From contig CAYGKA010000002.1 of NCBI GenBank assembly GCA_964350445.1, positions 83,926-147,925 of the forward strand: a DNA stretch of 64,000 nucleotides, read 5' to 3'. The notes under the pieces are model-generated. The model was not told the origin of the DNA and made no database searches. It saw only the letters and a program-made list of their open reading frames with translations. Both the position numbers and the translations under genes were made by a program. The stretch comes from Hwanghaeella sp964350445 (GTDB lineage Bacteria; Pseudomonadota; Alphaproteobacteria; UBA8366; Aestuariispiraceae). Below, piece by piece: positions 1 to 8,782 of the stretch (the stretch's first letter is position 1; each line of letters begins with the position of its first letter).

Positions 1-881
1 GCGCCGGCCGGGTTGCAGCTGCCGGCTTCCATGCGGATGCCCCATTCGTCGATCGGCACGCCGTTCGGCAGGCCCTTGGACCCGGCACCGGCCATGGAAA
101 GCCAGGCATCGGTCATGCGCCAGCCGAGATCGGGCGCGCGCTTGCCGTAATCCATATGGCCATAGACCCGGACGCCGTCGATTTCCTTCACGTCGTTGGT
201 GAAGAACTCGGCGATATCTTCATAGGCGGACCAATTCACCGGAACGCCAAGGTCGTAGCCGTACTTCGCCTTGAACTTCGCCTTCAGATCGGGATTGTCG
301 AACCAGTCCTTGCGGAACCAGTACAGGTTCGCGAATTGCTGATCGGGCAGCTGGTACAGCTTGCCGTCCGGCCCCGTTGTGAAGGACCGACCCATGAAAT
401 CCTCAAGATCGAGCATCGGGTTGGTGACAGCTTTGCCGTCGCCCGCCATGAAGTCCGACAGATTGACCGCCAACTGCAGGCGCGAATGCGTCCCGATCAA
501 ATCGGAGTCGTTCACATAGGCGTCGTAGAGGTTCCGGTTCGTCTGCATTTGGGTTTGCACCGCCTGCACGACTTCCCCTTCACCCAGCAGTTGATGGTTC
601 ACCTTGATACCGGTGATTTCCTCAAACGCCTTGGTAAGAACCTTGGATTCATATTCGTGGGTTGGGATCGTCTCGGACAGGACATTGATTTCCATGCCCT
701 TGAACGGTTCCGCCGCCTTGATGAACCACTCCATTTCCGACAGTTGTTCATCCTTGGAAAGGGTGGATGGCTGGAATTCCGAATCGATCCATTTTTTGGC
801 TTCGTCCATGCCAGCGAAAGCGGCACTGCCGAAAGCGCAAATCGCAGCCGCAGCGACCGCGGCCAAGAGTTGCTTCTTCAT
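1..881 (-). CDS. glpV: Glycerol/glycerol-3-phosphate ABC transporter substrate-binding protein (GlpV type), 3' end off the window
   Basis: Periplasmic binding protein that would deliver glycerol or a related polyol to an ABC importer. Reverse-strand translation starts at the ATG of 881-879, behind a GGGAGGAAA ribosome site, with a classic Sec signal peptide (MKKQ, then an Ala-rich core ending near AFA at about residue 23). The mature chain has segments such as EMEWFIKAAEPFKGMEINVLS and YVNDSDLIGTHSR, which I recognise from the rhizobial GlpV family (COG1653 type). About 293 codons are present and the frame is still open at base 1, so the C-terminal half and probably the permease and ATPase genes lie left of the window. 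It is divergent from glpR, with an operator-like site in between, and glpD and glpK follow, which supports glycerol as substrate. Substrate is inferred from context; family call is firm. Confidence 0.88.
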   Translation of the reverse strand, partial: MKKQLLAAVAAAAICAFGSAAFAGMDEAKKWIDSEFQPSTLSKDEQLSEMEWFIKAAEPFKGMEINVLSETIPTHEYESKVLTKAFEEITGIKVNHQLLGEGEVVQAVQTQMQTNRNLYDAYVNDSDLIGTHSRLQLAVNLSDFMAGDGKAVTNPMLDLEDFMGRSFTTGPDGKLYQLPDQQFANLYWFRKDWFDNPDLKAKFKAKYGYDLGVPVNWSAYEDIAEFFTNDVKEIDGVRVYGHMDYGKRAPDLGWRMTDAWLSMAGAGSKGLPNGVPIDEWGIRMEAGSCNPAG

Positions 882-933
882 TTGTTTCCTCCCGAGAAAC
901 TTTTTTATGAAACGTGCAAAACTAATATTCATT

Positions 934-947
934 CGAAAGAAAACGAA
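934..947 (-). promoter_or_regulatory. Putative GlpR operator, copy 1, in the divergent glpV/glpR region
   Basis: The 14 bases here read TTCGTTTTCTTTCG on the minus strand and are identical to 1855-1868 on the plus strand. Both copies are preceded on the plus strand by ATATTCATT (925-933 and 1841-1849). Runs built from TTTCG/TTTTC units are typical of DeoR-family operators, and glpR lies next door. The 882-1048 gap otherwise holds the two divergent ribosome sites and no gene. Function is inferred, not shown. Confidence 0.6.
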
Positions 948-1048
948 CGTCAACCGAAAATACTGATGTGATAGAATGTCATAAAACTGTCACATTTCCA
1001 TCCTGTGCTACCGTGATCGTATGCCGGGCAAAAGATAGGTAGGAAGAA

Positions 1049-1819
1049 ATGGAACCTTTGACGCCTCGACAGATCGACATCCTTGCGCTCGCGCGCAGCA
1101 CCGGCCGCGTCATGGTCGAGGACCTCGCCACGACGTTTGATGTCACGCCGCAAACGATCCGCAAGGACCTTAACGATCTTTGCGCCCAAGGGCTTTTGGG
1201 CCGGGTCCATGGCGGCGCCGTCGTCGCGGCGGGCGTTTCCAACTTCGGGTACGATGCCAGGCGCCGCCTGGCGGTTGATGAGAAACAGCGGATCGGCGCG
1301 GCGACCGCCTCTATCATACCGGACGACTGCACCATCCTGATCAATATCGGCACCACGACGGAACAGGTCGCCCACGCGCTGCGCGACAAGCGAAGGCTGA
1401 TGGTGATCACGAACAATATAAATGTTGTCAATATCTTAAGTGTTAGTCCAGATTGCGAAATCATCGTCGCCGGCGGCGTCGTCCGGCATTCGGACGGCGG
1501 CATCGTCGGCGAGGCGGCGGTCGATTTCATCCGCCAATTCAAGGTCGATTTCGCCGTCATCGGTGTATCCGCAATCGACGCCGACGGCACGCTGCTGGAC
1601 TACGATTACCGCGAGGTGAAAGTCGCCCAGGCGATCATAGAAAACGCCCGCCACACCATTCTGGTCGCCGACGGCAGCAAATTCGGGCGCTCGGCGTCTG
1701 TGCGCATAGGGCATATTTCCCATATCAACAGCTTCGTCACCGACACGCCGCCGCCGGAGCCGATCCGGGCGATGTGCAAGGAAGCCGGCGTCCAGGTCCT
1801 GGTCGCGCGGGACGCTTGA
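1049..1819 (+). CDS. glpR: DeoR-family transcriptional regulator, GlpR type
   Basis: Likely repressor of the surrounding glycerol genes. The 256-residue chain has an N-terminal DeoR helix-turn-helix (about residues 6-58, with PRQIDILALARSTG and TPQTIRKDLNDLC, as in DeoR/GlpR readers). A DeoRC sugar-phosphate-sensing domain follows, with the family signature IGTTTEQVAHAL and the later VADGSKFGR segment. ATG 1049 follows GGTAGGAAGAA, a good ribosome site. Length is normal for GlpR (about 250). It sits between a divergent glycerol-transporter gene and glpD, and identical operator-like sites lie on both sides of it, so autoregulation and control of both directions are plausible. The effector is expected to be glycerol-3-phosphate by family knowledge. 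Confidence 0.9.
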   Translation: MEPLTPRQIDILALARSTGRVMVEDLATTFDVTPQTIRKDLNDLCAQGLLGRVHGGAVVAAGVSNFGYDARRRLAVDEKQRIGAATASIIPDDCTILINIGTTTEQVAHALRDKRRLMVITNNINVVNILSVSPDCEIIVAGGVVRHSDGGIVGEAAVDFIRQFKVDFAVIGVSAIDADGTLLDYDYREVKVAQAIIENARHTILVADGSKFGRSASVRIGHISHINSFVTDTPPPEPIRAMCKEAGVQVLVARDA

Positions 1820-1854
1820 AATCGGAAGCCCGGCGGCGCTATATTCATTTCACT

Positions 1855-1868
1855 TTCGTTTTCTTTCG
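1855..1868 (+). promoter_or_regulatory. Putative GlpR operator, copy 2, upstream of glpD
   Basis: TTCGTTTTCTTTCG, an exact inverted copy of 934-947, lies 55 bases before the glpD start in the 104-base glpR-glpD gap. It is AT-rich compared with the flanks and suits an operator that lets glpD and glpK be induced separately from glpR. Confidence 0.6.
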
Positions 1869-1923
1869 CAAACGCTCGCATCAACCATGCGGTGCCGCGC
1901 GATGTTTCGGCGGGGATTCCCAG

Positions 1924-3435
1924 TTGATCGAGCAAGTATACGATATCGCGATCATCGGTGGCGGCGTGAACGGCTGCGGCATTGCCCGCGACGCCGCCGG
2001 GCGGGGTATGAAGGTTTTGCTGGCGGAACAGCGCGACCTCGCCATCGGCACCTCCTCGGCGTCGACCAAGCTGATCCATGGCGGGTTGCGGTATCTGGAA
2101 CATTACGAATTCGGCTTGGTACGCGAGTCGTTGAAGGAGCGTGAGGTCCTGCTCTCGATGGCGCCGCACATCGCCTGGCCGCTGCGTTTCATTCTGCCGC
2201 ATCACAGCGGGTTGCGCCCCGCCTGGCTGATCCGCCTGGGCCTGTTCCTGTACGATCACCTGGGCGGAAGAAAGGTTCTGCCCGGCTGTCGGACGCTCGA
2301 TTTGCGCAAGGACGCGGCCGGCCGCCCCCTGCGCGCCAGCTTCACGAAGGCGTTCGAATATTCCGATTGCTGGGTCGACGACGCCCGCCTGGTCGTTCTG
2401 AACGCGATGGATGCCGCGGCGCGCGGCGCCGACATCCGCACCCGCACCAGCGTGACCGGCGCGAAGCGGGACGGTGCGTCGTGGATCGTCTCCCTATGCG
2501 ACGAAACATCGGTCGCGGAAACCACGATCAGGGCGAAAACCCTGGTCAACGCCGCCGGTCCCTGGGTCGCCGATGTCCTGTCCCGCGCGCTCGGGGTCAA
2601 CAGCAAGGCTTCCGTCCGATTGGTGAAGGGCAGCCATATCGTCATTCCGCGCAAGTTCGATCACGACCGCGCCTATATCTTCCAGAATGCGGACGGGCGG
2701 ATCATCTTCGCCATTCCCTATGAGCAGGATTTTAGCCTGATCGGCACGACCGACGTCGATTACCATGACGATCCCAAAAACGTCCGGATATCGGATGAGG
2801 AGATCGCCTATCTCTGTGCCGCCGCCAGCGGCTATTTCGCCGATCCGGTGAAGCCCGAGGACGTGGTGTGGACCTATTCCGGGGTGCGCCCGCTTTACGA
2901 TGACGGGGCCGGCGCCGCCCAGGCCGCGACCCGCGACTTCGTGCTCGACCTTCATGGCCAGGGTGGCGAACCGTTGCTGCTGAACATCTTCGGCGGGAAG
3001 ATCACCACGTATCGCCATTTGGCCGAAGAGGCGTTGGCCAAGTTGAAACCCGGCCTGCCGTCAATGGCCGCCCCTTGGACCGCCGGCGCCACCCTGCCCG
3101 GCGGCGGCTTCCCGGTCGGGACGCATGCGGCCCTGATCGACGCGCTGCGCAACAACTACCCTTTCCTGCCCGGGAAAACGGCCGATCGGTATATCCACGC
3201 CTATGGCACCCTGGCGGAAAAGATGCTGGGCGACGCGGCTGCAATCGGCGACCTCGGCACGCATTTCGGCGCGGATCTGTACGAGCGCGAGGTGGCCTAC
3301 CTGATCGAGAACGAATGGGCAGTCGCCGGCGACGACGTTCTGTGGCGGCGGTCGAAACTGGGCCTGCGCCTGACGGAAGACGAAAGACAGGCCGTTTCGG
3401 ACTGGATGAAGCACCGCTGCGCCGCTACCGTTTGA
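1924..3435 (+). CDS. glpD: Aerobic glycerol-3-phosphate dehydrogenase
   Basis: FAD enzyme that oxidises sn-glycerol-3-phosphate to dihydroxyacetone phosphate and passes electrons to quinone at the inner membrane. The dinucleotide fold is at the N-terminus (IAIIGGGVNGCGIARDA, about residues 7-23). The family stretch STKLIHGGLRYLE and the late GGKITTYRHLAEEAL follow, with a DAO C-terminal helical domain. I chose TTG 1924 (preceded by GGCGGGGATT): it puts the FAD motif at the expected place and gives 503 residues, the usual GlpD length. The open frame runs further upstream, but that part is unlike the family and overlaps glpR. No in-frame ATG is available near this point. Followed after 87 bases by glpK. 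Confidence 0.93.
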   Translation: MIEQVYDIAIIGGGVNGCGIARDAAGRGMKVLLAEQRDLAIGTSSASTKLIHGGLRYLEHYEFGLVRESLKEREVLLSMAPHIAWPLRFILPHHSGLRPAWLIRLGLFLYDHLGGRKVLPGCRTLDLRKDAAGRPLRASFTKAFEYSDCWVDDARLVVLNAMDAAARGADIRTRTSVTGAKRDGASWIVSLCDETSVAETTIRAKTLVNAAGPWVADVLSRALGVNSKASVRLVKGSHIVIPRKFDHDRAYIFQNADGRIIFAIPYEQDFSLIGTTDVDYHDDPKNVRISDEEIAYLCAAASGYFADPVKPEDVVWTYSGVRPLYDDGAGAAQAATRDFVLDLHGQGGEPLLLNIFGGKITTYRHLAEEALAKLKPGLPSMAAPWTAGATLPGGGFPVGTHAALIDALRNNYPFLPGKTADRYIHAYGTLAEKMLGDAAAIGDLGTHFGADLYEREVAYLIENEWAVAGDDVLWRRSKLGLRLTEDERQAVSDWMKHRCAATV

Positions 3436-3522
3436 TCTGGTCGGCTGATCCGATCGGCCGAAGAATGCGCCGCAGCAAGAGGCCGTCTCAAGGCCGCAGC
3501 CGGTATCGAGGGAGAAACACAG

Positions 3523-5019
3523 TTGGGAAAATACGTACTGGCCATCGATCAGGGGACGACCTCCAGCCGGGCGATCCTGTTCGACGAGAACGTCAAGATC
3601 GCCGCAATCGCCCAGGAAGAGTTCGAACAGCATTTCCCCCGGTCCGGCTGGGTCGAGCATGAGCCGGAAGACCTTTGGCGCACGACGCTCTCCACCTGCC
3701 GGGAGGCAATGAAAAAGGCCGGCGCGACCGCCGCGGACATCGCCGCCATCGGTATCACCAACCAGCGCGAAACCACTGTTGTCTGGAACCGGGCCACCGG
3801 CGACCCGATCCACCGCGCCATCGTCTGGCAGGATCGCCGCACGGCCGACACGTGCGCCGCGCTGAAAGCCGCCGGCCACGAGGCCATGGTGACGGAAAGG
3901 ACGGGTCTGTTGCTGGATCCCTATTTCTCCGGCACCAAAGCGGCCTGGATTCTGGACACCGTGCCCGGCGCGCGGGACGCCGCCGACCGTGGTGAACTGG
4001 CGTTCGGCACCGTCGACAGCTATCTGCTCTGGCGGCTGACCGGCGGCAAGGTTCACGCGACCGACGCCACCAATGCCAGCCGGACGATGCTGTTCAATAT
4101 CCGCGAGAACCGGTGGGACGACGCCTTGCTCGACCTGATCCGCGTGCCGCGTTCCCTTTTACCCGAGGTGAAGGACTCCGCCGCCGATTTCGGCGAAACC
4201 CTGCCCGACCTGTTCGGCGGCCCGATCCCCGTATCGGGCATCGCCGGCGACCAGCAGGCCGCGACCGTCGGTCAGGCCTGTTTCCAGCCCGGCATGGCGA
4301 AGTCGACCTACGGCACCGGCTGTTTCGCGCTGCTGAATACCGGCCCCGACCCGGTCGCGTCCAAAAACCGGCTGCTGACGACGATCGCGTATCGCCTGAA
4401 TGGGGAGACCACCTATGCCCTGGAAGGGTCGATCTTCGTCGCCGGCGCCGCCGTGCAATGGCTGAGGGACGGGCTGGGCCTGCTGAAAAGCGCGTCCGAC
4501 TCCGGGGACCTCGCCGCCAAGGCGGACCTGGAACAGGACGTTATCCTGGTTCCCGCCTTCACCGGCATGGGCGCGCCGTATTGGGACGCCGATTGCCGGG
4601 GCGCAATCTTCGGACTGACGCGCGGGACCGGCCCGGCGGAGCTCGCCCAGGCCGCGCTGGAGAGCGTGTGTTTCCAGACCCGGGATTTGATCGACGCCAT
4701 GCGGGGCGATTGGGCGGCCACCGCCGAGACGGTGCTGCGCGTCGATGGCGGGATGGTCGCCTCCAACTGGACCATGCAGCGCCTGGCCGACATGCTGGAC
4801 GCCCCGGTCGACCGCCCCTCCGTCCTGGAAACGACGGCGCTGGGCGCGGGATATCTGGCCGGCCTGCAAACCGGCTTTTACCCGGCGCCGGATGTCTTCG
4901 CGGAAAGTTGGGCGCTGGAGCGCCGCTTCGAACCGGCCATGCCGGAAGACGAGCGGTTGCGTAGATACGGTCTTTGGCGTGCTGCGGTCCGCAGCACCTT
5001 GTCCGCCAAACAAGGCTGA
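3523..5019 (+). CDS. glpK: Glycerol kinase
   Basis: Phosphorylates glycerol with ATP to glycerol-3-phosphate, the substrate of the preceding dehydrogenase. It is a FGGY-family kinase of 498 residues (typical about 500). The N-terminus AIDQGTTSSRAILFD holds the phosphate-binding loop, with GTVDSYLLWRLTGG in the middle, STYGTGCF, and the C-terminal ATP-site segment RVDGGMVASNWTMQ. The start is TTG 3523 behind GAGGGAGAAA; like glpD it uses a non-ATG start. It is in the same direction as glpD and probably in one operon under GlpR. Confidence 0.95.
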   Translation: MGKYVLAIDQGTTSSRAILFDENVKIAAIAQEEFEQHFPRSGWVEHEPEDLWRTTLSTCREAMKKAGATAADIAAIGITNQRETTVVWNRATGDPIHRAIVWQDRRTADTCAALKAAGHEAMVTERTGLLLDPYFSGTKAAWILDTVPGARDAADRGELAFGTVDSYLLWRLTGGKVHATDATNASRTMLFNIRENRWDDALLDLIRVPRSLLPEVKDSAADFGETLPDLFGGPIPVSGIAGDQQAATVGQACFQPGMAKSTYGTGCFALLNTGPDPVASKNRLLTTIAYRLNGETTYALEGSIFVAGAAVQWLRDGLGLLKSASDSGDLAAKADLEQDVILVPAFTGMGAPYWDADCRGAIFGLTRGTGPAELAQAALESVCFQTRDLIDAMRGDWAATAETVLRVDGGMVASNWTMQRLADMLDAPVDRPSVLETTALGAGYLAGLQTGFYPAPDVFAESWALERRFEPAMPEDERLRRYGLWRAAVRSTLSAKQG

Positions 5020-5063
5020 CGCAGACTCCCGCTATCGTTTCCTCGACGTCGGAAAGGCGCGCC

Positions 5064-5426
5064 TTGGCTTGGTTCACCCGCGCCGCGAGATGGGGCTTCT
5101 GGCTCCTTCTCTCGGCCATCACCGGCTTGTCCCTGCTGCCGCTGCAATTCGCGGTGCAATCCGGCCTGTCCGACAAGATCGAGCATTTCGCCGGATACGC
5201 CGCGCTCAGCGTCGCCTGCCGCATCGGCTACCGTCGCACAGTCACGCCCCGGGTCGCCGGCGGGGCCATCATCGCCTACGGCATCGCCATTGAAATCGCC
5301 CAATCCTTCATTCCGGGGCGTATGATGAGCGGCTTGGATGTCGTCGCGAACACGGTCGGCGCGTTCATCGGCCTCGGCCTCGCATGGTTTATTTTGAAGC
5401 AATTGCCCCGCGAACCGGCACAATAG
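5064..5426 (+). CDS. VanZ-like membrane protein
   Basis: Small integral membrane protein of unknown role. It shows the VanZ-like pattern DKIEHFAGYAALS (about residues 33-45), then EIAQSFIPGRMMSGLDVVAN with the family's Glu, Gln, Arg, Asp and Asn. Four hydrophobic segments are visible. The frame is open from 4974, overlapping glpK, but TTG 5064 just after GGAAAGG gives a standard 120-residue protein beginning at the first membrane helix. It follows glpK by 44 bases and could be co-transcribed, but nothing links it to glycerol. VanZ itself is a teicoplanin-resistance protein; such a role cannot be inferred here. Confidence 0.75.
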   Translation: MAWFTRAARWGFWLLLSAITGLSLLPLQFAVQSGLSDKIEHFAGYAALSVACRIGYRRTVTPRVAGGAIIAYGIAIEIAQSFIPGRMMSGLDVVANTVGAFIGLGLAWFILKQLPREPAQ

Positions 5427-5508
5427 CTGTCCTGATCTATGAATTGAGTTCGGCGTCCTTGCCGTTATGGTGCGCCGCGAAGCACTGATGCCCTAACCCT
5501 GCAGGCCC

Positions 5509-6450
5509 ATGGAACCGATCTTCAACGTCGTTCTGCCCGTATTCGGGATCATCGCCGCCGGATACGTCGCCGGCCGCCGTGGATTGTTGGGCGACGCCAG
5601 CAGCGAGGCATTGAACCGGTTCGTCTACTGGGTCGCGCTGCCGGTGCTGCTGTTCAAGGCGATGGCGACGGTCGATGTAGACAACGTCGTCCGCATTGAT
5701 TTCCTTGCCGGCTTCGTGCTGTCCCTCGCCGCCGTTTGGGCGGCGGCCATGCTGCTGGCGAAACTCGCCTTCGGTCGCGGACTGGCCGAAGCGACCATGC
5801 ACGGCATGAACACGGTCTACGGCAATGCCGGCTATATGGGCATCCCGCTCGCCCTGGCCACCTTCGGGGCGGAAGCCGTCTTCCCGGCGATCTTCATCAC
5901 GGTGATCTACACGGCCCTGATTGTCGGCGCGGCGATCGTGATGATCGAAATCGGCGCCGGCAAGACCGATGGCCTGGGGCCGGTGTTGCGAAAGGTCTTC
6001 AAGGCCTTGATCCGGAATCCGATGCTCATCGCCCCGGTGCTGGGGCTGGCCTGGGCGGCATCGGGCATTCCGCTTCCCGTGCCGGTCGCGACCTTCTCCT
6101 CAATCCTTGGTGCCGCGGCGGGGCCCTGCGCCCTGTTCGCCATCGGCTTGTTCCTGGTCGGCAAGCCGCTGCGCGAAGGGTTGGGCGAAGTCACCGTCAT
6201 GACCGTCGTGAAACTGGTGGTTCAGCCGGTTGTGACGGCGGGCTTCATGTTCTGGCTTTTCCCGGTGGATCCCCTCTGGGGCAAGGTCGCCGTCCTGATG
6301 GCGACCCTGCCGACCGGCGCCGGCAGTTTCGTGCTGTCCCTCTCCTACGGCCTCTATGTACAGCGGACCTCTTCGGTCATCCTGATCAGCACGATCGCCT
6401 CGGTCGCCACGATTTCGATCTTCTACGCCATTTTCCCGCCGACAGTTTGA
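5509..6450 (+). CDS. AEC-family transporter (auxin-efflux-carrier/malonate-permease type)
   Basis: A 313-residue, very hydrophobic protein with about ten membrane segments in two groups of five, the arrangement of the AEC (bile/arsenite/riboflavin transporter-like) permeases. The N-terminus VLPVFGIIAAGYVAGRRGLL and the internal NTVYGNAGYMGIPLALATFG are characteristic of the family. The substrate cannot be told from sequence; bacterial members carry malonate or other carboxylates. ATG 5509 is the first in frame and places the first helix at the N-terminus; no strong ribosome site is visible. It stands alone, 82 bases after the VanZ-like gene, and is followed by a long AT-rich gap. Confidence 0.85.
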   Translation: MEPIFNVVLPVFGIIAAGYVAGRRGLLGDASSEALNRFVYWVALPVLLFKAMATVDVDNVVRIDFLAGFVLSLAAVWAAAMLLAKLAFGRGLAEATMHGMNTVYGNAGYMGIPLALATFGAEAVFPAIFITVIYTALIVGAAIVMIEIGAGKTDGLGPVLRKVFKALIRNPMLIAPVLGLAWAASGIPLPVPVATFSSILGAAAGPCALFAIGLFLVGKPLREGLGEVTVMTVVKLVVQPVVTAGFMFWLFPVDPLWGKVAVLMATLPTGAGSFVLSLSYGLYVQRTSSVILISTIASVATISIFYAIFPPTV

Positions 6451-7027
6451 TTCCAGGGCCCCCGGAATACGGGCTTTTACCCTCTCTAACTGAACGACTA
6501 ATATATTAATTACCACTAAAAGATTATTTTATACATTTCTCAAAATCGACAGGCCTCAAGTCGAATGAAAGGACCAGGTCACGGCAGACAAAGCGATTGG
6601 ATAATTCCGTCAAAGGGCCGATTTCCTGCCTATGGATCATATGTTTATTGAACAATACATGCGATATGACCGCAGGATTCAGAAATTTAACATTTTGTTA
6701 ATAAATTGACTACGATGCTACCAAAGCATGATCTGCAAAAAAAAGCGGGTCGTTCGATCTGAAATTCGCAGATCTTCATAGCACTTTGGTTTGACGTATT
6801 TGCGAGGTCTCAAAGGAATTGTTCGGAAAAAGCGCCACTGCACGGGCTGCGGCCCTAGAGCCGTGTTCGACGCCATCGGGGTTTCCTAGAGGCAGAGTCA
6901 GGAAAAACCGAACGGAACAGTCACGATTGCACCCCCAAGTGAGGATTACGAGAGTTCGACAATGATGAGATAACCCCGTCATCAAATCCGTATCGTTTGA
7001 AAAAGTTTACCTGATGAGGACAAAAAA
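6451..7027. other. 577-base AT-rich intergenic region with the chemoreceptor promoter zone
   Basis: Clearly AT-richer than the rest of the window, especially 6490-6750. No complete gene is visible. It holds short inverted repeats (GATCTG-7-CAGATC around 6758-6776; ATGCT-5-AGCAT near 6715-6730) and a scrap resembling the start of the next gene (entry at 6819). A promoter for the chemoreceptor is expected here, but I found no convincing -35/-10 pair or flagellar sigma-28 box. Confidence 0.5.
6819..6965 (+). pseudogene. Orphan 5' fragment resembling the start of the downstream chemoreceptor gene
   Basis: The bases from AATTGTTCGG at 6817 match the start of the PAS chemoreceptor at 7026 in 32 of 39 positions, including the same TTG start. 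The encoded LFGKSATARAAA parallels LFGKFSTARAVA. After about 13 codons the similarity stops, and the frame ends at TGA 6963-6965 with an unrelated Arg-rich sequence. It looks like the remnant of a tandem copy whose body was lost. It could also be a translated 48-residue peptide, but nothing supports that. Confidence 0.45.
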
Positions 7028-8685
7028 TTGTTCGGAAAATTCTCCACCGCACGGGCCGTAGCCCGCGACTCTCAAGCCTTGCTGGACGCGATCAGCGCCT
7101 CTCAAGGACTTATCCAGTTTGAACTGGACGGGACCATAATTTCCGCCAACGCGAATTTCTTGAAGGTCGTGGGTTACGAGCTTTCCGAGGTTAAGGGCAA
7201 GCACCACAGCATGTTCGCGGACCCGACGCTGGCGAAAAGCACCGAATACAGCGAATTTTGGGACAATTTGAGGGCCGGCAACTTTCAGGCCGGAGAATTT
7301 CCGCGCGTGAACAAACAGGGTGAGACCATCTGGATTCAGGCGGCCTATAACCCGGTCCGCGACAGCAGCGGTAAGGTGATCAAAGTCGTCAAGAACGCGG
7401 TCGACATTACCGAGAAAAAGCGCGCGGCCTTGGACACCATGGCCACGCTCGACGGTATCGGCACATCGCAGGGCATGATCGAATTCGATTTGGACGGCAC
7501 CATTAAAGACGCCAACCAGAATTTCTTGAACGTCGTCGGGTACCAGCTTTCCGAAGTACAGGGTNNNNNNNNNNNNNNNNNNNNNNNNNNNNNNNNNNNN
7601 NNNNNNNNNNNNNNNNNNNNNNNNNNNNNNNNNNNNNNNNNNNNNNNNNNNNNNNNNNNNNNNNCGCCAACCAGAATTTCTTGAACGTCGTCGGGTACCA
7701 GCTTTCCGAAGTACAGGGTAAGCACCACAGCATGTTCGCATCGCCGGAATTCGCCAAAAGCCGCGAATACGCCACCTTTTGGGCGAACCTCCGTGCCGGA
7801 AAGTTCCAGGCCGGAAAGTTCCCCCGCCTAAACAAACAGGGCAAGACCGTCTGGATCCAGGCAGCCTATAACCCGGTTCTTGGGCCCGACGGCAAACCCT
7901 ACAAGGTCGTGAAAAACGCGGTGGACATCACCGCCGTCATGGACGCCCAGCAAGCCTTGGCCTCGGATCTCGGGAATGTGGCGGACACCGTGTCCGCTGC
8001 GGCAACCGAACTGCTCAGCACCTCGCAGGCGATGGCGTCTTCGGCCGAGGAAACGAACGCCCAGGCGCAGGCCGTCGCAGCCTCCGCAGAGGAATTGAGC
8101 TCGTCGATCAAGGAGATTTCGTCGCAGACCCAGCGGACAAATGCTTCCGTGGAACGGGCCGTGGACGCCGCCAAGCAGTCGAATGAGCGCGTCGCCACCC
8201 TGCAGAGGAAGGCGGAAGACATCGGCAACATCATCAGCGTAATCAGCGAAATCGCCAGCCAGACCAATCTGTTGGCCTTGAACGCCACGATTGAAGCGGC
8301 GCGCGCCGGTGAAGCCGGGAAGGGGTTCGCCGTCGTCGCCAACGAGGTCAAGTCGCTATCGACCCAGACAGCGAAAGCGACCGAGGAGATCTCGGCTGAG
8401 ATCAGGCAAATCCAAAGCGAGACCAAGGATGCCGTCGGCGCCATAGCCGGGATCATCGAACTCGTGAATGAAATTGCGCAAATGGCGGCCGCGATCGCGA
8501 GCGCGGTCGAGGAACAGAACGCCGCGACCAACGAGGTGAGCCAGAACATCGCCAACGTCACCGAAGCGTCGGCGGAATCCGGTTCATCCGCGTCGCAAAC
8601 CAATGCTGCTGCTGGGGAGTTGTCTCTGCAGGCCGAAACCCTGCGGAGTCGCGTCAATGACTTCCTCGAAACCAGCACAAAGTAA
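7028..8685 (+). CDS. Soluble PAS-PAS methyl-accepting chemotaxis protein, interrupted by an assembly gap
   Basis: Cytoplasmic chemoreceptor that would signal to CheA/CheW. Start TTG 7028 follows GAGGA at good spacing. The first PAS is at about residues 20-125 (QGLIQFELDGTI through VVKNAVDIT). A second, near-identical PAS begins with GMIEFDLDGTI and is cut by 100 N at 7565-7664. After the gap the PAS resumes and is followed by the MCP signalling domain, with the hairpin tip EIASQTNLLALNATIEAARAG and KGFAVVANEVKSL. No membrane segment is visible. The 55 bases before and after the N run are identical. Overlapping them removes the gap, keeps the frame (179 + 322 codons) and gives a normal 500-residue PAS-PAS-MCP, so the break is probably artificial. 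A third PAS copy cannot be excluded. Ligand unknown; a haem or flavin in the PAS domains is possible. Confidence 0.85.
7510..7564 (+). repeat. 55-base exact repeat, copy 1, at the left edge of the N gap
   Basis: Starts CGCCAACCAGAATTTC and ends CCGAAGTACAGGGT, directly abutting the N run. It is identical over all 55 bases to 7665-7719 and lies within the second PAS domain. Confidence 0.95.
7565..7664. other. Assembly gap of 100 N
   Basis: Exactly 100 unknown bases, the conventional placeholder for a gap of unknown size. The flanking exact 55-base repeat suggests that two contigs ended at the same k-mer. True distance may be negative (simple overlap) or one or more whole PAS repeat units. Confidence 0.97.
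7665..7719 (+). repeat. 55-base exact repeat, copy 2, at the right edge of the N gap
   Basis: Identical to 7510-7564 and directly follows the N run. After it the PAS domain continues normally (GKHHSMF). Confidence 0.95.
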
Positions 8686-8782
8686 GGGACGCGCCCGACC
8701 GGCTGAAATCGTCACTCTGCACGTCTTATGTTGAAACCAATACCCCCTGGCCGGCACCGGCTTATACACGAGGCCGACAGAA

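Noticed and set aside
1453..1923. N-terminal extension of glpD across glpR
   Set aside because: The extra 157 codons are an Arg-rich shadow of glpR in another frame; TTG 1924 gives the normal GlpD length.
6451..6510. Terminator after the AEC permease
   Set aside because: CCCG-GAATA-CGGG followed by CTTTT is suggestive, but the stem is only four pairs with a possible bulge, too weak to list.
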